Part shown: in pieces, positions 1-8,134 of the stretch
How the letters are laid out: each line of letters starts with the position of its first letter
How positions within the stretch are numbered: the stretch's first letter is position 1
Origin: Burkholderiales bacterium
GTDB taxonomy: Bacteria > Pseudomonadota > Gammaproteobacteria > Burkholderiales > Burkholderiaceae_C
Assembly: GCA_016000265.1 (NCBI GenBank)
Contig: JAECRL010000004.1
Span: 198,264 to 262,263, forward strand
Direction of reading: 5' to 3'
Length of the DNA stretch: 64,000 nt
Notes under the pieces: model-generated
What the model was told of the DNA's origin: nothing
The model's database searches: none
Seen by the model: the letters and a program-made list of their open reading frames with translations, nothing else
Translations under genes and position numbers: made by a program

Positions 1-7
1 GCCCATG

Positions 8-35
8 AAAAAAGCTCCCCGCGGGGAGCTTTTTC
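8..35. terminator. bidirectional intrinsic terminator
   Basis: A near-perfect GC-rich palindrome (arm GCTCCC at 14-19, arm GGGAGC at 24-29) is flanked by an A run on the left and a T run on the right, so it can stop transcription on either strand. It lies about 46 nt beyond the ompW stop codon and is the likely end of that transcript. Confidence 0.85.
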
Positions 36-81
36 TTTGCCCGCTCGGTGCCGGGCTCGATCGACTCGCGTCTGGCTCAGG

Positions 82-699
82 TCAGAAGCGGTAGCCGATG
101 CCGATGCCGAAGAGGATCGGGTCCACCTTGATGGTGCCGAGTGTGGCGCCATTGGACTTCAGGTCGGTGCGGATGTAGGTCTTCTTGACGTCCAGGTTGA
201 GGAAGACGTTCTTGGCCACTTCGATGTCAACGCCCGCCTGGAAGGACGGCCCGAAGCTGTTCTTCTCGATGGTGAAGCCGGTGGGCAGGTCGACGCTGGA
301 GAAGCGCGTGTAGTTGATGCCGGCGCCCACGTAAGGACGGATCTGGCCGGTCGGCAGGAAGTGGTACTGCAGGCTCAGGACGGGCGGCAGGTGCTTGAGG
401 GTGCCGATCTTGCCGCCGTGTGCGGTGGAACTCACGTCCTGCTTTTGCGGGTACGTCAGGATCAACTCGGCGGCGATGTTGGGCGTGAAGAAGTAGGTGA
501 TGTCCACTTCCGGCAGCCACTTGTTGTTGATGGACACATCGGTGATGTCGATGCTGTCCTTGTTGGCGGCTTCCAGGTGAACGGCGCGAGCGCGAACCAG
601 CCAGGGGCCTTCGGCGGCCTGGGAGGCCACGGGGGCCAGCGTCGAGGCCACGGCCAGGGCGGCCAGGGCGGCGCGGGACAGGGCGGAGATCTTGTTCAT
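82..699 (-). CDS. ompW: OmpW family outer membrane protein
   Basis: A 205-residue protein predicted to form the small eight-stranded OmpW beta-barrel, which in this family gives a narrow hydrophobic channel in the outer membrane. Residues 1 to about 28 are a signal peptide with an Ala-rich core ending near SQA-A. The mature start GPWLVRARAVHL, the mid-protein LPPVLSLQYHF and the terminal GIGIGYRF with its C-terminal Phe are typical of OmpW. Length matches the family (about 200-215). The start is supported by an AAGGA ribosome site 7-8 nt upstream. It is monocistronic, ends at the bidirectional terminator at 8-35, and has an FNR-like site upstream, which fits the oxygen-responsive control known for ompW in enterics. 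The natural ligand is not evident. Confidence 0.92.
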   Translation of the reverse strand: MNKISALSRAALAALAVASTLAPVASQAAEGPWLVRARAVHLEAANKDSIDITDVSINNKWLPEVDITYFFTPNIAAELILTYPQKQDVSSTAHGGKIGTLKHLPPVLSLQYHFLPTGQIRPYVGAGINYTRFSSVDLPTGFTIEKNSFGPSFQAGVDIEVAKNVFLNLDVKKTYIRTDLKSNGATLGTIKVDPILFGIGIGYRF

Positions 700-784
700 G
701 AGGGGTCCTTCTTGCTGATGAATCCTTGGCTTCGCTGTGTGCGTTTCGCCATGGATCCATTGCAGCAGGGCCCCCCGGGCTCGA

Positions 785-814
785 ATTTGACTCAGCGCAA
801 GGGCCCCGGGTCAA
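785..814 (-). promoter_or_regulatory. candidate sigma-70 promoter of ompW
   Basis: On the minus strand TTGACC (809-814) and TCAAAT (785-790) are separated by 18 nt, about 85 nt upstream of the ompW start. The -35 is good and the -10 matches 4 of 6, so this is a tentative call. Confidence 0.35.
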
Positions 815-847
815 CCCGCGGGGGCGCCCGGTGCATGTCGGCGGGAT

Positions 848-861
848 TTGATCGAGATCAG
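848..861. promoter_or_regulatory. FNR/Anr-like box upstream of ompW
   Basis: The site TTGAT-CGAG-ATCAG matches 9 of 10 informative positions of the FNR/Anr/CRP-type palindrome TTGAT-N4-ATCAA. It lies about 150 nt upstream of ompW in an otherwise non-coding gap between ompW and metF (700-932). Its distance to the candidate ompW promoter is longer than the classic -41.5 position, so the mode of action is uncertain. Confidence 0.45.
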
Positions 862-932
862 ATCGACAGGGGGAGTTGCGGCCTTTGCGCAACAGGGACC
901 CCGACCGCCCCTGCCCAGGCGCGCGGCCCGCT

Positions 933-1784
933 TCAGAGGCCCAGGCGCTCGCAGATGGACTTGACCGGGGTGGCCTGGTTCATCGTGTAGAAGTGCAGGC
1001 CGGGCACGCCGGCGCAGCGCAACTGGTCGCACAGGTCCGTGACCACGTCGAGGCCGAAGGCCTGGATGGAGGCCTTGTCGTCGCCGAAGCCTTCCAGGCG
1101 GGTGCGGATCCAGCGCGGGATCTCGGCCCCGCAGGCGTCCGAGAAACGCATCAGCTGGCTGGAGTTGGTGATGGGCATGATGCCGGCGACCACCGGGATG
1201 GTGGCGCCCGCCTTCTCGGCTTCTTCGACGAAGCGGAAGTAGGCGTCGGAGTTGTAGAAGTACTGGGTCAGGGCCACGTCGGCGCCGGCGCGGACCTTGG
1301 CCACGTAGGCCTGCAGGTCGGCCTGCGGGTTGCGGGCCTGGGGGTGCATCTCGGGGTAGGCGGCGACTTCGATGTGGAAGTGATCGCCGGTTTCCTCGCG
1401 GATGAAGGCCACCAGCTCGCTGGCGTAGCGGAACTCGCCGAAGCCGCCGTAGCCGCTGGGCAGGTCGCCGCGCAGGGCGACGATGCGCTGGATGCCGTCG
1501 GCCTTGAACTGCGCGAGTTGCTCGCGCACCGAGGCCTTGCTGGCGCCGATGCAGGAGAAGTGCGGCGCCGCGTCGAAGCCTTCGGACAGGATGGCGCGCA
1601 CGGTCTGGATGGTGCCGTCTTGCGTCGAGCCGCCCGCGCCGTAGGTGACGGAGCAGTACTCGGGCTTCAAGGGGTAGAGCTGCTGGCGCACGGCGGCCAG
1701 CTTGTCCGCGCCCTCGGGCGTCTTGGGCGGGAAGAACTCCAGGCTGACAGGCAGCTTGGCCTGCGGGCTCGTCGGGGTCGTCAT
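933..1784 (-). CDS. metF: methylenetetrahydrofolate reductase
   Basis: Reduces 5,10-methylene-THF to 5-methyl-THF, the methyl donor for methionine synthesis, using FAD. The 283-residue product is close to the 296 of E. coli MetF. Visible signatures are SLEFFPPKTPEG near the N-terminus (Glu16 aligns with the catalytic Glu of the family), the flavin-loop ALRGDLP, the folate/NADH-side ALTQYFYN and the closing PGLHFYTMNQA. A longer in-frame reading exists, but the ATG at 1784 gives the normal MetF N-terminus, and the extension would overlap tlyA as low-complexity Ser/Arg/Pro. It starts only 4 nt after the tlyA stop, so the two are almost certainly co-transcribed, downstream of ahcY. This links folate-dependent methyl supply to SAH recycling. 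Confidence 0.96.
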   Translation of the reverse strand: MTTPTSPQAKLPVSLEFFPPKTPEGADKLAAVRQQLYPLKPEYCSVTYGAGGSTQDGTIQTVRAILSEGFDAAPHFSCIGASKASVREQLAQFKADGIQRIVALRGDLPSGYGGFGEFRYASELVAFIREETGDHFHIEVAAYPEMHPQARNPQADLQAYVAKVRAGADVALTQYFYNSDAYFRFVEEAEKAGATIPVVAGIMPITNSSQLMRFSDACGAEIPRWIRTRLEGFGDDKASIQAFGLDVVTDLCDQLRCAGVPGLHFYTMNQATPVKSICERLGL

Positions 1785-1788
1785 GGGT

Positions 1789-2565
1789 TCACTCTTGGGG
1801 GGACGTGTCGGGGGACTGCGCCCAGATGAAGAACTCGCGGTTGCCGTCGCCGCCGGCGATCGGGCTGGCGAAGCCCTTGTGGACCTTCCAGCCCAGGTCC
1901 GTGCAGGCGCGGCGCACCATGTCGCGGGCGCGGGCGTGCTGGGCGGGGTCCTTGACCACGCCACCCTTGCCGACGTGCTCCTTGCCGACCTCGAATTGCG
2001 GCTTGATGAGCAGGATGGCCTGGCCACCCGGCTTCAGCCAGGCGCCCAGGTGGGGCACGATCTTGGAGAGGGCGATGAAGGACAGGTCGGCGACGACCAG
2101 GTCGAAGCCTTCAGCGGGGGCGTGCTCGCGCAGCGGGCTGTCGGTCAGTTCGCGGGCGTTGACGTTTTCCAGGCAGACCACGCGGTCGTCGGTCTTGAGC
2201 TTGTCGTGGAGCTGGCCATGGCCCACTTCCACGCCGACCACGCGGCTGGCGCCTTGCGTCAGCAGCACGTCGGTGAAGCCGCCGGTGCTCTGGCCCACGT
2301 CCAGGCAGGCCATGCCGGAGACGTCCAGGCCGATGTGGGCCAGGGCGCCTTCGAGCTTGAGGCCGGCGCGGGAAACCCAGCGCAGCTCGTCGTCGTTGGT
2401 GACGCGCAGCTGCGCGTCTTCGGGCAGGTCTTCACCCGCCTTGCGCAGCGTGGTCCAGCCCTTGGGGCCGAGCCATTGCGCGGCACCCGCCTCCACCAGT
2501 CGGTGGGCGGCAGAACGGGTCGGCGCATGGCCCCCGGCGACGAGCAGTTGATCGGCTCTTGGCAT
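1789..2565 (-). CDS. tlyA: TlyA family rRNA 2'-O-methyltransferase
   Basis: A 258-residue protein with an N-terminal S4-like RNA-binding domain (about residues 1-62) followed by an FtsJ-type Rossmann methyltransferase fold. The SAM-binding loop reads CLDVGQSTGGFTDVLL, followed by the acidic strand GVEVGHGQL and by DLVVADLSFI and LIKPQFEVG, all characteristic of TlyA/hemolysin-A family proteins. Characterised TlyA proteins methylate ribose on 16S and 23S rRNA. Older annotations call the family hemolysin, which the sequence does not support. It sits between ahcY (130-nt structured gap) and metF (4-nt gap). Co-location of a SAM-consuming enzyme with SAH recycling and methyl supply makes sense, but the exact rRNA target cannot be read from sequence. 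Confidence 0.9.
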   Translation of the reverse strand: MPRADQLLVAGGHAPTRSAAHRLVEAGAAQWLGPKGWTTLRKAGEDLPEDAQLRVTNDDELRWVSRAGLKLEGALAHIGLDVSGMACLDVGQSTGGFTDVLLTQGASRVVGVEVGHGQLHDKLKTDDRVVCLENVNARELTDSPLREHAPAEGFDLVVADLSFIALSKIVPHLGAWLKPGGQAILLIKPQFEVGKEHVGKGGVVKDPAQHARARDMVRRACTDLGWKVHKGFASPIAGGDGNREFFIWAQSPDTSPQE

Positions 2566-2612
2566 TCAATTCCTTTTGCGCGCGGCCTGTGTGCGCCGCA
2601 CGGTTTGATCCA

Positions 2613-2684
2613 GCAACCACCGCGGAACCGGCTTGGCCGGGCCGCTGGTGGTTGCCCCCCGGAGAGGGGGGCCGCCGAAGGCGG
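2613..2684. repeat. composite palindromic element between ahcY and tlyA
   Basis: Three inverted repeats are stacked without a break: a 9-bp arm GCAACCACC (2613-2621) with its perfect complement at 2647-2655, then six C (2655-2660) against six G (2666-2671) around GGAGA, then CCGCC-GAA-GGCGG (2672-2684). No T run follows on the minus strand. It may attenuate or stabilise the ahcY transcript, or be one copy of a dispersed intergenic repeat. Confidence 0.65.
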
Positions 2685-2695
2685 TAGGGGGGAGA

Positions 2696-4144
2696 TCAAT
2701 AACGATAGGTGTCGGGCTTGTAAGGGCCTTGCTTGGGCACGCCGATGTAGGCGGCCTGCTCGTCGCTCAGCTCGGTGAGCTGGGCGTTGAGCGTGACCAG
2801 CTGCAAGCGGGCCACCTTCTCGTCGAGGTGCTTGGGCAGCACGTAGACCTTGCCGATGTCGTAGGCGTCCTTGTGGGCGTACAGCTCGATCTGGGCGATG
2901 GTCTGGTTGGCGAAGCTCGACGACATCACGTAGCTGGGGTGACCCGTGCCGCAGCCCAGGTTCACCAGGCGACCCTTGGCCAGCATGATGATGCGCTTGC
3001 CGTCGGGGAAGATCACGTGGTCGACCTGGGGCTTGATCTCTTCCCACTGGCACTTGGCTTCGGCTTCGGCGACGTCGATTTCATTGTCGAAGTGGCCGAT
3101 GTTGCAGACGATGGCGTTTTCCTTCATCGCCTCCATGTGCTTGAAGGTGATGATGCTCTTGTTGCCCGTGGCGGTCACGAAGATGTCGGCCTTGTCGGCG
3201 GCGTAGTCCATGGTGACGACGCGGTAGCCTTCCATGGCGGCCTGCAGGGCGTTGATGGGGTCGATCTCGGTGACCCACACCTGGGCGCTCAGGGCGCGCA
3301 GGGCCTGGGCCGAGCCCTTGCCCACGTCACCGTAGCCAGCGACCACGGCGATCTTGCCGGCGATCATCACGTCGGTGGCGCGCTTGATGCCGTCGACCAG
3401 CGACTCGCGGCAGCCGTAGAGGTTGTCGAACTTGGACTTGGTGACCGAGTCGTTGACGTTGATGGCGCGGAACATCAGGGTGCCCTTGGCCGACATCTCG
3501 TTGAGGCGATGCACACCGGTGGTGGTCTCCTCCGTGACGCCGATGATCTCGGCGCCCTTGCGGCTGTACCAGGTGCTGTCGACGGCCAGCTTGGCCTTGA
3601 TGGCGGCAAACAGGACGCGCTCTTCTTCGCTGCCGGGGTTGGCCAGCACAGAGAGGTCCTTCTCGGCGGCCTTGCCCAGGTGCATGAGCATGGTGGCGTC
3701 GCCGCCGTCGTCGAGGATCATGTTGGGGCCTTCGCCCGCGGCGCCCTTGGGCCCGAACTCGAAGATGCGGTGGGTGTAGTCCCAGTAGTCTTCCAGCGAC
3801 TCACCCTTGTAGGCGAACACCGGGGTGCCTTCGGCCACCAGGGCGGCGGCGGCGTGGTCCTGCGTGGAGTAGATGTTGCACGAGGCCCAGCGCACTTCGG
3901 CGCCCAGGGCTTGCAGGGTCTCGACCAGCACGCCGGTCTGGATGGTCATGTGCAGCGAGCCGGTGACGCGCGCGCCCTTGAGGGGCTGGCTGGCGGCGTA
4001 TTCCTTGCGGATGGCCATCAGCGCGGGCATTTCGCTCTCGGCGATCTTGAGTTCCTTGCGGCCCCAATCGGCCAGGGACATGTCGGCGACGACGCAGTCG
4101 ACGCCTTGGAAGGAGGTTTCGAGGGATTTCAGGACAGCGTTCAT
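2696..4144 (-). CDS. ahcY: S-adenosylhomocysteinase
   Basis: Hydrolyses S-adenosyl-homocysteine to adenosine and homocysteine, removing the product inhibitor of methyltransferases. The 482-residue length fits the bacterial form with the extra insertion. Signatures include [15 protein letters not shown] near the N-terminus, the NAD-binding [14 protein letters not shown] in the middle, [10 protein letters not shown], the histidine-loop [14 protein letters not shown], and the conserved C-terminal tail KPDTYRY whose Lys/Tyr complete the neighbouring NAD site. The start at 4144 has a GGAG ribosome site about 9 nt upstream. The leader carries an SAH riboswitch (4254-4338), so expression should rise when SAH accumulates. 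Downstream on the same strand are tlyA and metF. Confidence 0.98.
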   Translation of the reverse strand: MNAVLKSLETSFQGVDCVVADMSLADWGRKELKIAESEMPALMAIRKEYAASQPLKGARVTGSLHMTIQTGVLVETLQALGAEVRWASCNIYSTQDHAAAALVAEGTPVFAYKGESLEDYWDYTHRIFEFGPKGAAGEGPNMILDDGGDATMLMHLGKAAEKDLSVLANPGSEEERVLFAAIKAKLAVDSTWYSRKGAEIIGVTEETTTGVHRLNEMSAKGTLMFRAINVNDSVTKSKFDNLYGCRESLVDGIKRATDVMIAGKIAVVAGYGDVGKGSAQALRALSAQVWVTEIDPINALQAAMEGYRVVTMDYAADKADIFVTATGNKSIITFKHMEAMKENAIVCNIGHFDNEIDVAEAEAKCQWEEIKPQVDHVIFPDGKRIIMLAKGRLVNLGCGTGHPSYVMSSSFANQTIAQIELYAHKDAYDIGKVYVLPKHLDEKVARLQLVTLNAQLTELSDEQAAYIGVPKQGPYKPDTYRY

Positions 4145-4228
4145 GGCTCAGCTCCGAATGGGGGTTCAGATGCCGCAAGGTGAACCGAAGGGGGAGCGCG
4201 GCCACGCAAAAGACGCGGCACGGGAACG

Positions 4229-4258
4229 GCTCACCCAGCGGGACACATGCGGGTGAGC
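4229..4258 (-). promoter_or_regulatory. expression-platform hairpin of the ahcY riboswitch
   Basis: Read on the minus strand, GCTCACCC (4251-4258) can pair perfectly with GGGTGAGC (4229-4236). The first arm shares its bases with the aptamer's 3' pseudoknot strand GGCGCTCA, so ligand-bound aptamer and this hairpin should exclude each other. No U run follows directly, so whether it acts on termination or translation is not settled. A second 6-bp hairpin (4163-4168 with 4181-4186) lies just before the ahcY ribosome site. Confidence 0.6.
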
Positions 4259-4338
4259 GCCGTTGCAAAAGGAGAAGCTTTCGAGCCTGGGGCCGGGACG
4301 CCGGTGGACGGGTCGGGCCTTGCAACGCTCCTCGAAAG
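4254..4338 (-). ncRNA. SAH riboswitch aptamer (ahcY leader)
   Basis: The minus-strand RNA has the conserved parts of the S-adenosylhomocysteine riboswitch: P1 is CTTTCGAG (4331-4338) paired perfectly with CTCGAAAG (4278-4285); the core GAGGAGCGTTGCAA follows the first arm; CCAGGCTCG precedes the second; and the downstream pseudoknot strand is GCAACGGCGCTCACC. These match the known aptamer from other betaproteobacteria, which sits before ahcY and turns the gene on when SAH binds. The aptamer begins within a few nucleotides of the likely transcription start. Confidence 0.92.
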
Positions 4339-4344
4339 TTCGCG

Positions 4345-4350
4345 GAGTAT
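4345..4350 (-). promoter_or_regulatory. candidate -10 element of ahcY
   Basis: TATACT on the minus strand (5 of 6 to TATAAT) places a transcript start at about 4337-4339, right at the 5' end of the riboswitch. No good -35 hexamer is visible at 16-18 nt. The element lies in the short gap after the diguanylate cyclase stop codon. Confidence 0.45.
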
Positions 4351-4361
4351 ATCGGCTTCGC

Positions 4362-5399
4362 TCAATCCTGTGCAGCCAAAAGCACACGGTTTCGGCCCGC
4401 CTGCTTGCCGTCGTAGAGGGCGCGGTCGGCCCTGACCAGGGCTTGTTCCACGGTTTCGCCCGGGCGCAGGCTCGCCACGCCGAGGGTGAGGGTGAGGCCC
4501 AGCCCCGCCAGGCCGGCGAATTCACGCAGCTCGCCGAGCTCGGGCAGGGCCTCGACGGCGCCCCTGAGCCGGTCGGCCACGCGCATCGCCTCCTGCACGT
4601 CGGTGGCGGGCAGCAGCACCAGGAACTCCTCGCCGCCCCAGCGCGCGACGTGGTCGACCTCGCGCACGCCGTCGCGCAGCACCCGGGCGACGGCGCGCAG
4701 CACGGTGTCGCCCGCGGCGTGGCCATGCGCGTCGTTGATGCGCTTGAAGTGATCGATGTCACCCAGCAGGATCGCCAGCGGGCGCCCGCCGCGCTCGAAG
4801 ACGGCGGCTTCGTGCTGAGCGACGTCCATGGCGAAGCGGCGGTTGCGCAGTTGGGTCAGCGGGTCGGTGCAGGCCAGCTCGCGCAGGCGCCACTCGGCCC
4901 GGCTGACCAGGCGGAAGTAGACCGATGCGAGCACCGCCAGGATGGCGAGCATGGCGGCGAGGTTGAGGTAGTGCAGCGCGTCGAGCACCGCATCGGGCAC
5001 CACGAGGGGCGGCTGGGCGTGGCGAAACAGGGCGTCCAGCCCGATGTAGAACAGGCCGGCCAGCAGGGCCAGCGAGGCCTTGACCCAGGCCGGGAAGTAG
5101 CCGCTGACCACGACCACGGGCAGGATCAGCACGATGTAGTGATGGAAGCCCGCGGCCCAGCCGATCCACATGGTGGCCACGGTGCCATGCACGAGCACCT
5201 CGGTGGCGATGAGGAAGGCGGCCGCGGGGGTGCGCTCGCGCAGGATCAGGCCCGCGGCCAGCAGGTGGGTGAGCACGCTGGCGAAATTGAGCACGGCCAG
5301 CTGGCTGGCGCCCACGGCCTGGAACAGGAAGATGAAACCCAGGTGCGCGAGCGCGGCGATCACGGACACCACCAGCATGAGGCGCGCGTAGACGTCCAT
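4362..5399 (-). CDS. membrane-bound diguanylate cyclase (GGDEF)
   Basis: A 345-residue inner-membrane protein. About six hydrophobic segments fill residues 1-170, followed by a GGDEF domain (about 185-345) predicted to make cyclic di-GMP from two GTP. Catalytic features are intact: DPLTQLRNRR, GDIDHFKRINDAHGH and the active-site WGGEEF. An RxxD product-inhibition site (REVD) stands five residues before GGEEF, so feedback inhibition is expected. The ATG at 5399 places the first membrane segment near the N-terminus; upstream in-frame codons, including a GTG in the leader, are possible alternatives. A strong sigma-28 promoter match lies about 105-130 nt upstream, suggesting expression with flagellar and chemotaxis genes. 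The signal sensed by the membrane domain is unknown. Confidence 0.9.
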   Translation of the reverse strand: MDVYARLMLVVSVIAALAHLGFIFLFQAVGASQLAVLNFASVLTHLLAAGLILRERTPAAAFLIATEVLVHGTVATMWIGWAAGFHHYIVLILPVVVVSGYFPAWVKASLALLAGLFYIGLDALFRHAQPPLVVPDAVLDALHYLNLAAMLAILAVLASVYFRLVSRAEWRLRELACTDPLTQLRNRRFAMDVAQHEAAVFERGGRPLAILLGDIDHFKRINDAHGHAAGDTVLRAVARVLRDGVREVDHVARWGGEEFLVLLPATDVQEAMRVADRLRGAVEALPELGELREFAGLAGLGLTLTLGVASLRPGETVEQALVRADRALYDGKQAGRNRVLLAAQD

Positions 5400-5503
5400 C
5401 GCCCGCACGCGCGATGCCACGGACGCCACGGACGCTCGCCAAGCGGATGCCTTCTGATTCCCCACGCGACAGCCTGCCTCTCCGATGACGACACACGGAC
5501 GGG

Positions 5504-5530
5504 TTATCGGCAGGTGAAAAACGGACTTGA
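5504..5530 (-). promoter_or_regulatory. sigma-28 (FliA) promoter for the GGDEF gene
   Basis: On the minus strand TCAAGTCC (5523-5530), an 11-nt spacer and GCCGATAA (5504-5511) follow the FliA consensus TAAAGTTT-N11-GCCGATAA: the -10 is exact, the -35 matches 5 of 8 and the spacing is ideal. The start would be near 5497, about 100 nt upstream of the diguanylate cyclase ATG. Confidence 0.75.
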
Positions 5531-5674
5531 CCCGGGGGTGCCCGATCGCCTGCGCAGCCAAACTGTCGCACGAGGCTGGTCCGAGCGGCGCACTGGAGAA
5601 CCCCAAGGGTCACGGCCGATTCACGCCCCCCGGGGAAGATGGCCGAGTCGCATCACCCGCCCCGGAGTCCGTCC

Positions 5675-6406
5675 ATGTCCGCCAAGATCACCGCCCTCGT
5701 GCTGGCCCTGAGCAGCGCCAGCTTCGCCCACGCCGACGTCATCACCCAGTGGAACTTCAACTCCACCCCGGCCGACACCAGCACCGCCACCGGCTCGCTG
5801 GCCACCTCGGTGGGCAGCGGCTCGCTGTCGGGGGTGGGCGGCGTCAGCCTGGCTTTCGGTTCGGGCGCGTCCAACGGCGGCTCCAGCGACGCGGTCACGG
5901 TCGACGACACCGGCTTGCAGACCACCGGCTACGCCGCGCAGGGCCAGGGCAACAAACTCCACGGCGTGCAGTTCAGCGTCAGCACCCTGGGCTTTGACCA
6001 CATCAGCTTCGGCTACGACCTGCGCCACAGCAACACCAGCTCGCGCTTCGAGCAGGTGCAGTACTCGCTGGACGGCGTGACCTTCACCGACCTGGCCGGC
6101 TTCGACGGCAACGCCGGTGACACCTGGTTCAACGGCCGCACGGTGAGCCTGGCGGGCATCGCCGGCGCCGCCAACAACGCCAACCTGAGCCTGCGCGTGG
6201 TGGCCGCCTTCGCACCTGGCACCAGCAACTACGGCGCGGCGAGCCCCACTGGCACCTACGCCGGCACCGGCACCTGGCGCTTCGACATGGTCACGTTCTC
6301 GGGCACCGCCATGGCCGCTCCCGTGCCGGAGCCGTCCAGCTACGCCATCGCCCTGGCGGGCCTGGTGGTGGCCGGCTCGCTGGCGCGCCGCCGCAAGGTC
6401 ATCTGA
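5675..6406 (+). CDS. PEP-CTERM sorting domain protein
   Basis: A 243-residue exported protein. The signal peptide covers residues 1-20 (cleavage after AHA), followed by a Ser/Thr/Gly-rich, Cys-free beta-type region starting DVITQWNFN. The C-terminus is a classic PEP-CTERM signal: VPEPSS, a hydrophobic stretch, then the basic LARRRK tail. Proteins of this kind are processed by an exosortase and go to the cell surface or extracellular matrix. The start at 5675 is preferred over an in-frame ATG at 5639 because it has a GGAG site 8 nt upstream and begins the signal peptide directly. No exosortase gene is in the window. The biological role is unknown; matrix or surface polymer is a guess. Confidence 0.85.
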   Translation: MSAKITALVLALSSASFAHADVITQWNFNSTPADTSTATGSLATSVGSGSLSGVGGVSLAFGSGASNGGSSDAVTVDDTGLQTTGYAAQGQGNKLHGVQFSVSTLGFDHISFGYDLRHSNTSSRFEQVQYSLDGVTFTDLAGFDGNAGDTWFNGRTVSLAGIAGAANNANLSLRVVAAFAPGTSNYGAASPTGTYAGTGTWRFDMVTFSGTAMAAPVPEPSSYAIALAGLVVAGSLARRRKVI

Positions 6407-6487
6407 GGCCGCAGCCGCAAGGCGGGGTGGCGCCAGGGCAGCGCATCGGCTAGCATCGCGGGTTTTCCTCGGCCCGGAGCCCTTGCC

Positions 6488-8134
6488 GTGTCCACCTCGA
6501 CCGAATCCCCGACGGCTTCGCCGTTCGCCCCTGAGACGCGCCGCCGTCGCACCTTCGCGATCATTTCCCACCCGGACGCCGGCAAGACGACGCTGACGGA
6601 AAAGCTGCTGCTGTTCTCGGGCGCCATCCACATCGCCGGGGCCGTCAAGGGCCGCAAGGCCTCGCGCCACGCGACGTCCGACTGGATGGAGATCGAAAAG
6701 CAGCGCGGCATCTCGGTGGCCTCGTCGGTGATGCAGATGCTCTACCGCGAGCACGTGGTCAACCTGCTCGACACCCCGGGCCACAAGGACTTCTCGGAAG
6801 ACACCTACCGCGTGCTGACCGCGGTGGACTCCGCCCTGATGGTGATCGACGCGGCCAACGGCGTGGAAGCGCAGACCAAGCGCCTGATCGAGGTCTGCCG
6901 CCAGCGCGACACGCCCATCATCACGTTTGTGAACAAGATGGACCGCGAAGGCCGCGACCCGCTCGAATTGCTCGATGAAGTCGAGCAGGAGCTGGGCATG
7001 CCCTGCGTGCCGATGACCTGGCCGGTGGGCCAGGGCAAGCAGTTCGGCGGCATCGTCAACCTGCGATCGAAGTCGATGCGCCTGTTCGACGCCGGCGCCG
7101 ACAAGCGCGGCGAGGACGACGAGGTCGTCTCGCTCGACGAGCGCGAGAAGCTCGCCGGCCGCTTCGGCCACGAATGGGAGCTGGCCGAGCAGAACATGGC
7201 GCTGATGGCCGAAGCCGCGCCCGCGTTCGATTTGGAGCTGTTCCTGGCCGCCAAGCAGACGCCTGTGTTCTTCGGCTCGGCCGTCAACAACTTCGGCGTG
7301 CAGGAGGTGCTCGACGCGCTGGTCGATCTGGCGCCCTCGCCCCGGCCCCGCTTCAGCACCGAAAAGGACGGCAGCAAGAAGGAGATCACCCCCGAGCTGG
7401 AGAACTTCTCCGGCGTGGTCTTCAAGGTGCAGGCCAACATGGACCCGTCGCACCGCGACCGCATTGCGTTCGTGCGCGTGTGTTCCGGCAAGTACACGCC
7501 GGGCATGAAGCTCAAGGTGCAGCGCAACGGCAAGGAGCTGCGCCCCACCTCGGTGGTGACCTTCCTGTCTCAGCGCCGCGAGGCGGTCGACGAGGCCTTC
7601 GCGGGCGACATCATCGGCTTCACCACGCACGGCGGCGTGCAGCTGGGCGACACCATCACCGATGGCATCACCCTGCAGTACACCGGCCTGCCCTTCTTCG
7701 CGCCCGAGCTGTTTCAGGCCGTCGAGCTGAAGAACCCGATGAAGAGCAAGCAGCTGCAAGCGGGTTTGCTGCAGCTGGGCGAAGAAGGCGCCATCCAGGT
7801 CTTCCGACCCGAGGTGGGCGGCGCGATGCTGCTGGGCGCCGTCGGCCAGCTGCAGTTCGAGGTCGTGCAGCACCGCCTGATGGCCGAGTACAGCGTGGAC
7901 ATCCGCCTGATGCCCTGCCGCTTCACGGGCGCGCGCTGGATCACGGCCGACACGCCCGAGGCCTTGAAGAAGTTCACCGATGAGAACGCGTCGAAGCTGG
8001 CGCTGGACGCGGCCGACACGCTGGCCTACATGATGACCTCGGCCTACGACCTGCGCCTGACGGCCGAGCGCCACCCGCTGGTGCACTTCCACCCGCTGCG
8101 CGAGCACGCGGGCCTGAGCCTGTCGACGCAGTGA
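6488..8134 (+). CDS. prfC: peptide chain release factor 3
   Basis: A GTPase that removes RF1/RF2 from the ribosome after peptide release. The 548-residue protein has all G motifs: G1 SHPDAGKTT, G2 QRGISVASS, G3 DTPGHKDF, G4 NKMD and G5 GSAV, followed by domain II and the C-terminal domain ending HPLREHAGLSLS. It is slightly longer than E. coli RF3 (529) because of about 20 N-terminal residues. The start is a GTG with GGAG upstream. The stop codon abuts the stop codon of the convergent HD-GYP gene with no nucleotides between, so transcripts must overlap at their 3' ends. Confidence 0.97.
   Translation: MSTSTESPTASPFAPETRRRRTFAIISHPDAGKTTLTEKLLLFSGAIHIAGAVKGRKASRHATSDWMEIEKQRGISVASSVMQMLYREHVVNLLDTPGHKDFSEDTYRVLTAVDSALMVIDAANGVEAQTKRLIEVCRQRDTPIITFVNKMDREGRDPLELLDEVEQELGMPCVPMTWPVGQGKQFGGIVNLRSKSMRLFDAGADKRGEDDEVVSLDEREKLAGRFGHEWELAEQNMALMAEAAPAFDLELFLAAKQTPVFFGSAVNNFGVQEVLDALVDLAPSPRPRFSTEKDGSKKEITPELENFSGVVFKVQANMDPSHRDRIAFVRVCSGKYTPGMKLKVQRNGKELRPTSVVTFLSQRREAVDEAFAGDIIGFTTHGGVQLGDTITDGITLQYTGLPFFAPELFQAVELKNPMKSKQLQAGLLQLGEEGAIQVFRPEVGGAMLLGAVGQLQFEVVQHRLMAEYSVDIRLMPCRFTGARWITADTPEALKKFTDENASKLALDAADTLAYMMTSAYDLRLTAERHPLVHFHPLREHAGLSLSTQ

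Noticed and set aside
1789-2565. Naming tlyA a hemolysin
   Set aside because: The sequence is an S4 plus FtsJ-fold methyltransferase with intact SAM loop; there is no toxin feature.
2632-4184. Long open frames on the strand opposite ahcY, and similar long frames opposite or out of frame with most genes
   Set aside because: Very high GC with G/C third positions leaves few stops in shadow frames. These translations are His/Gly/Ala/Arg-rich without motifs, while the true frames show clear families.
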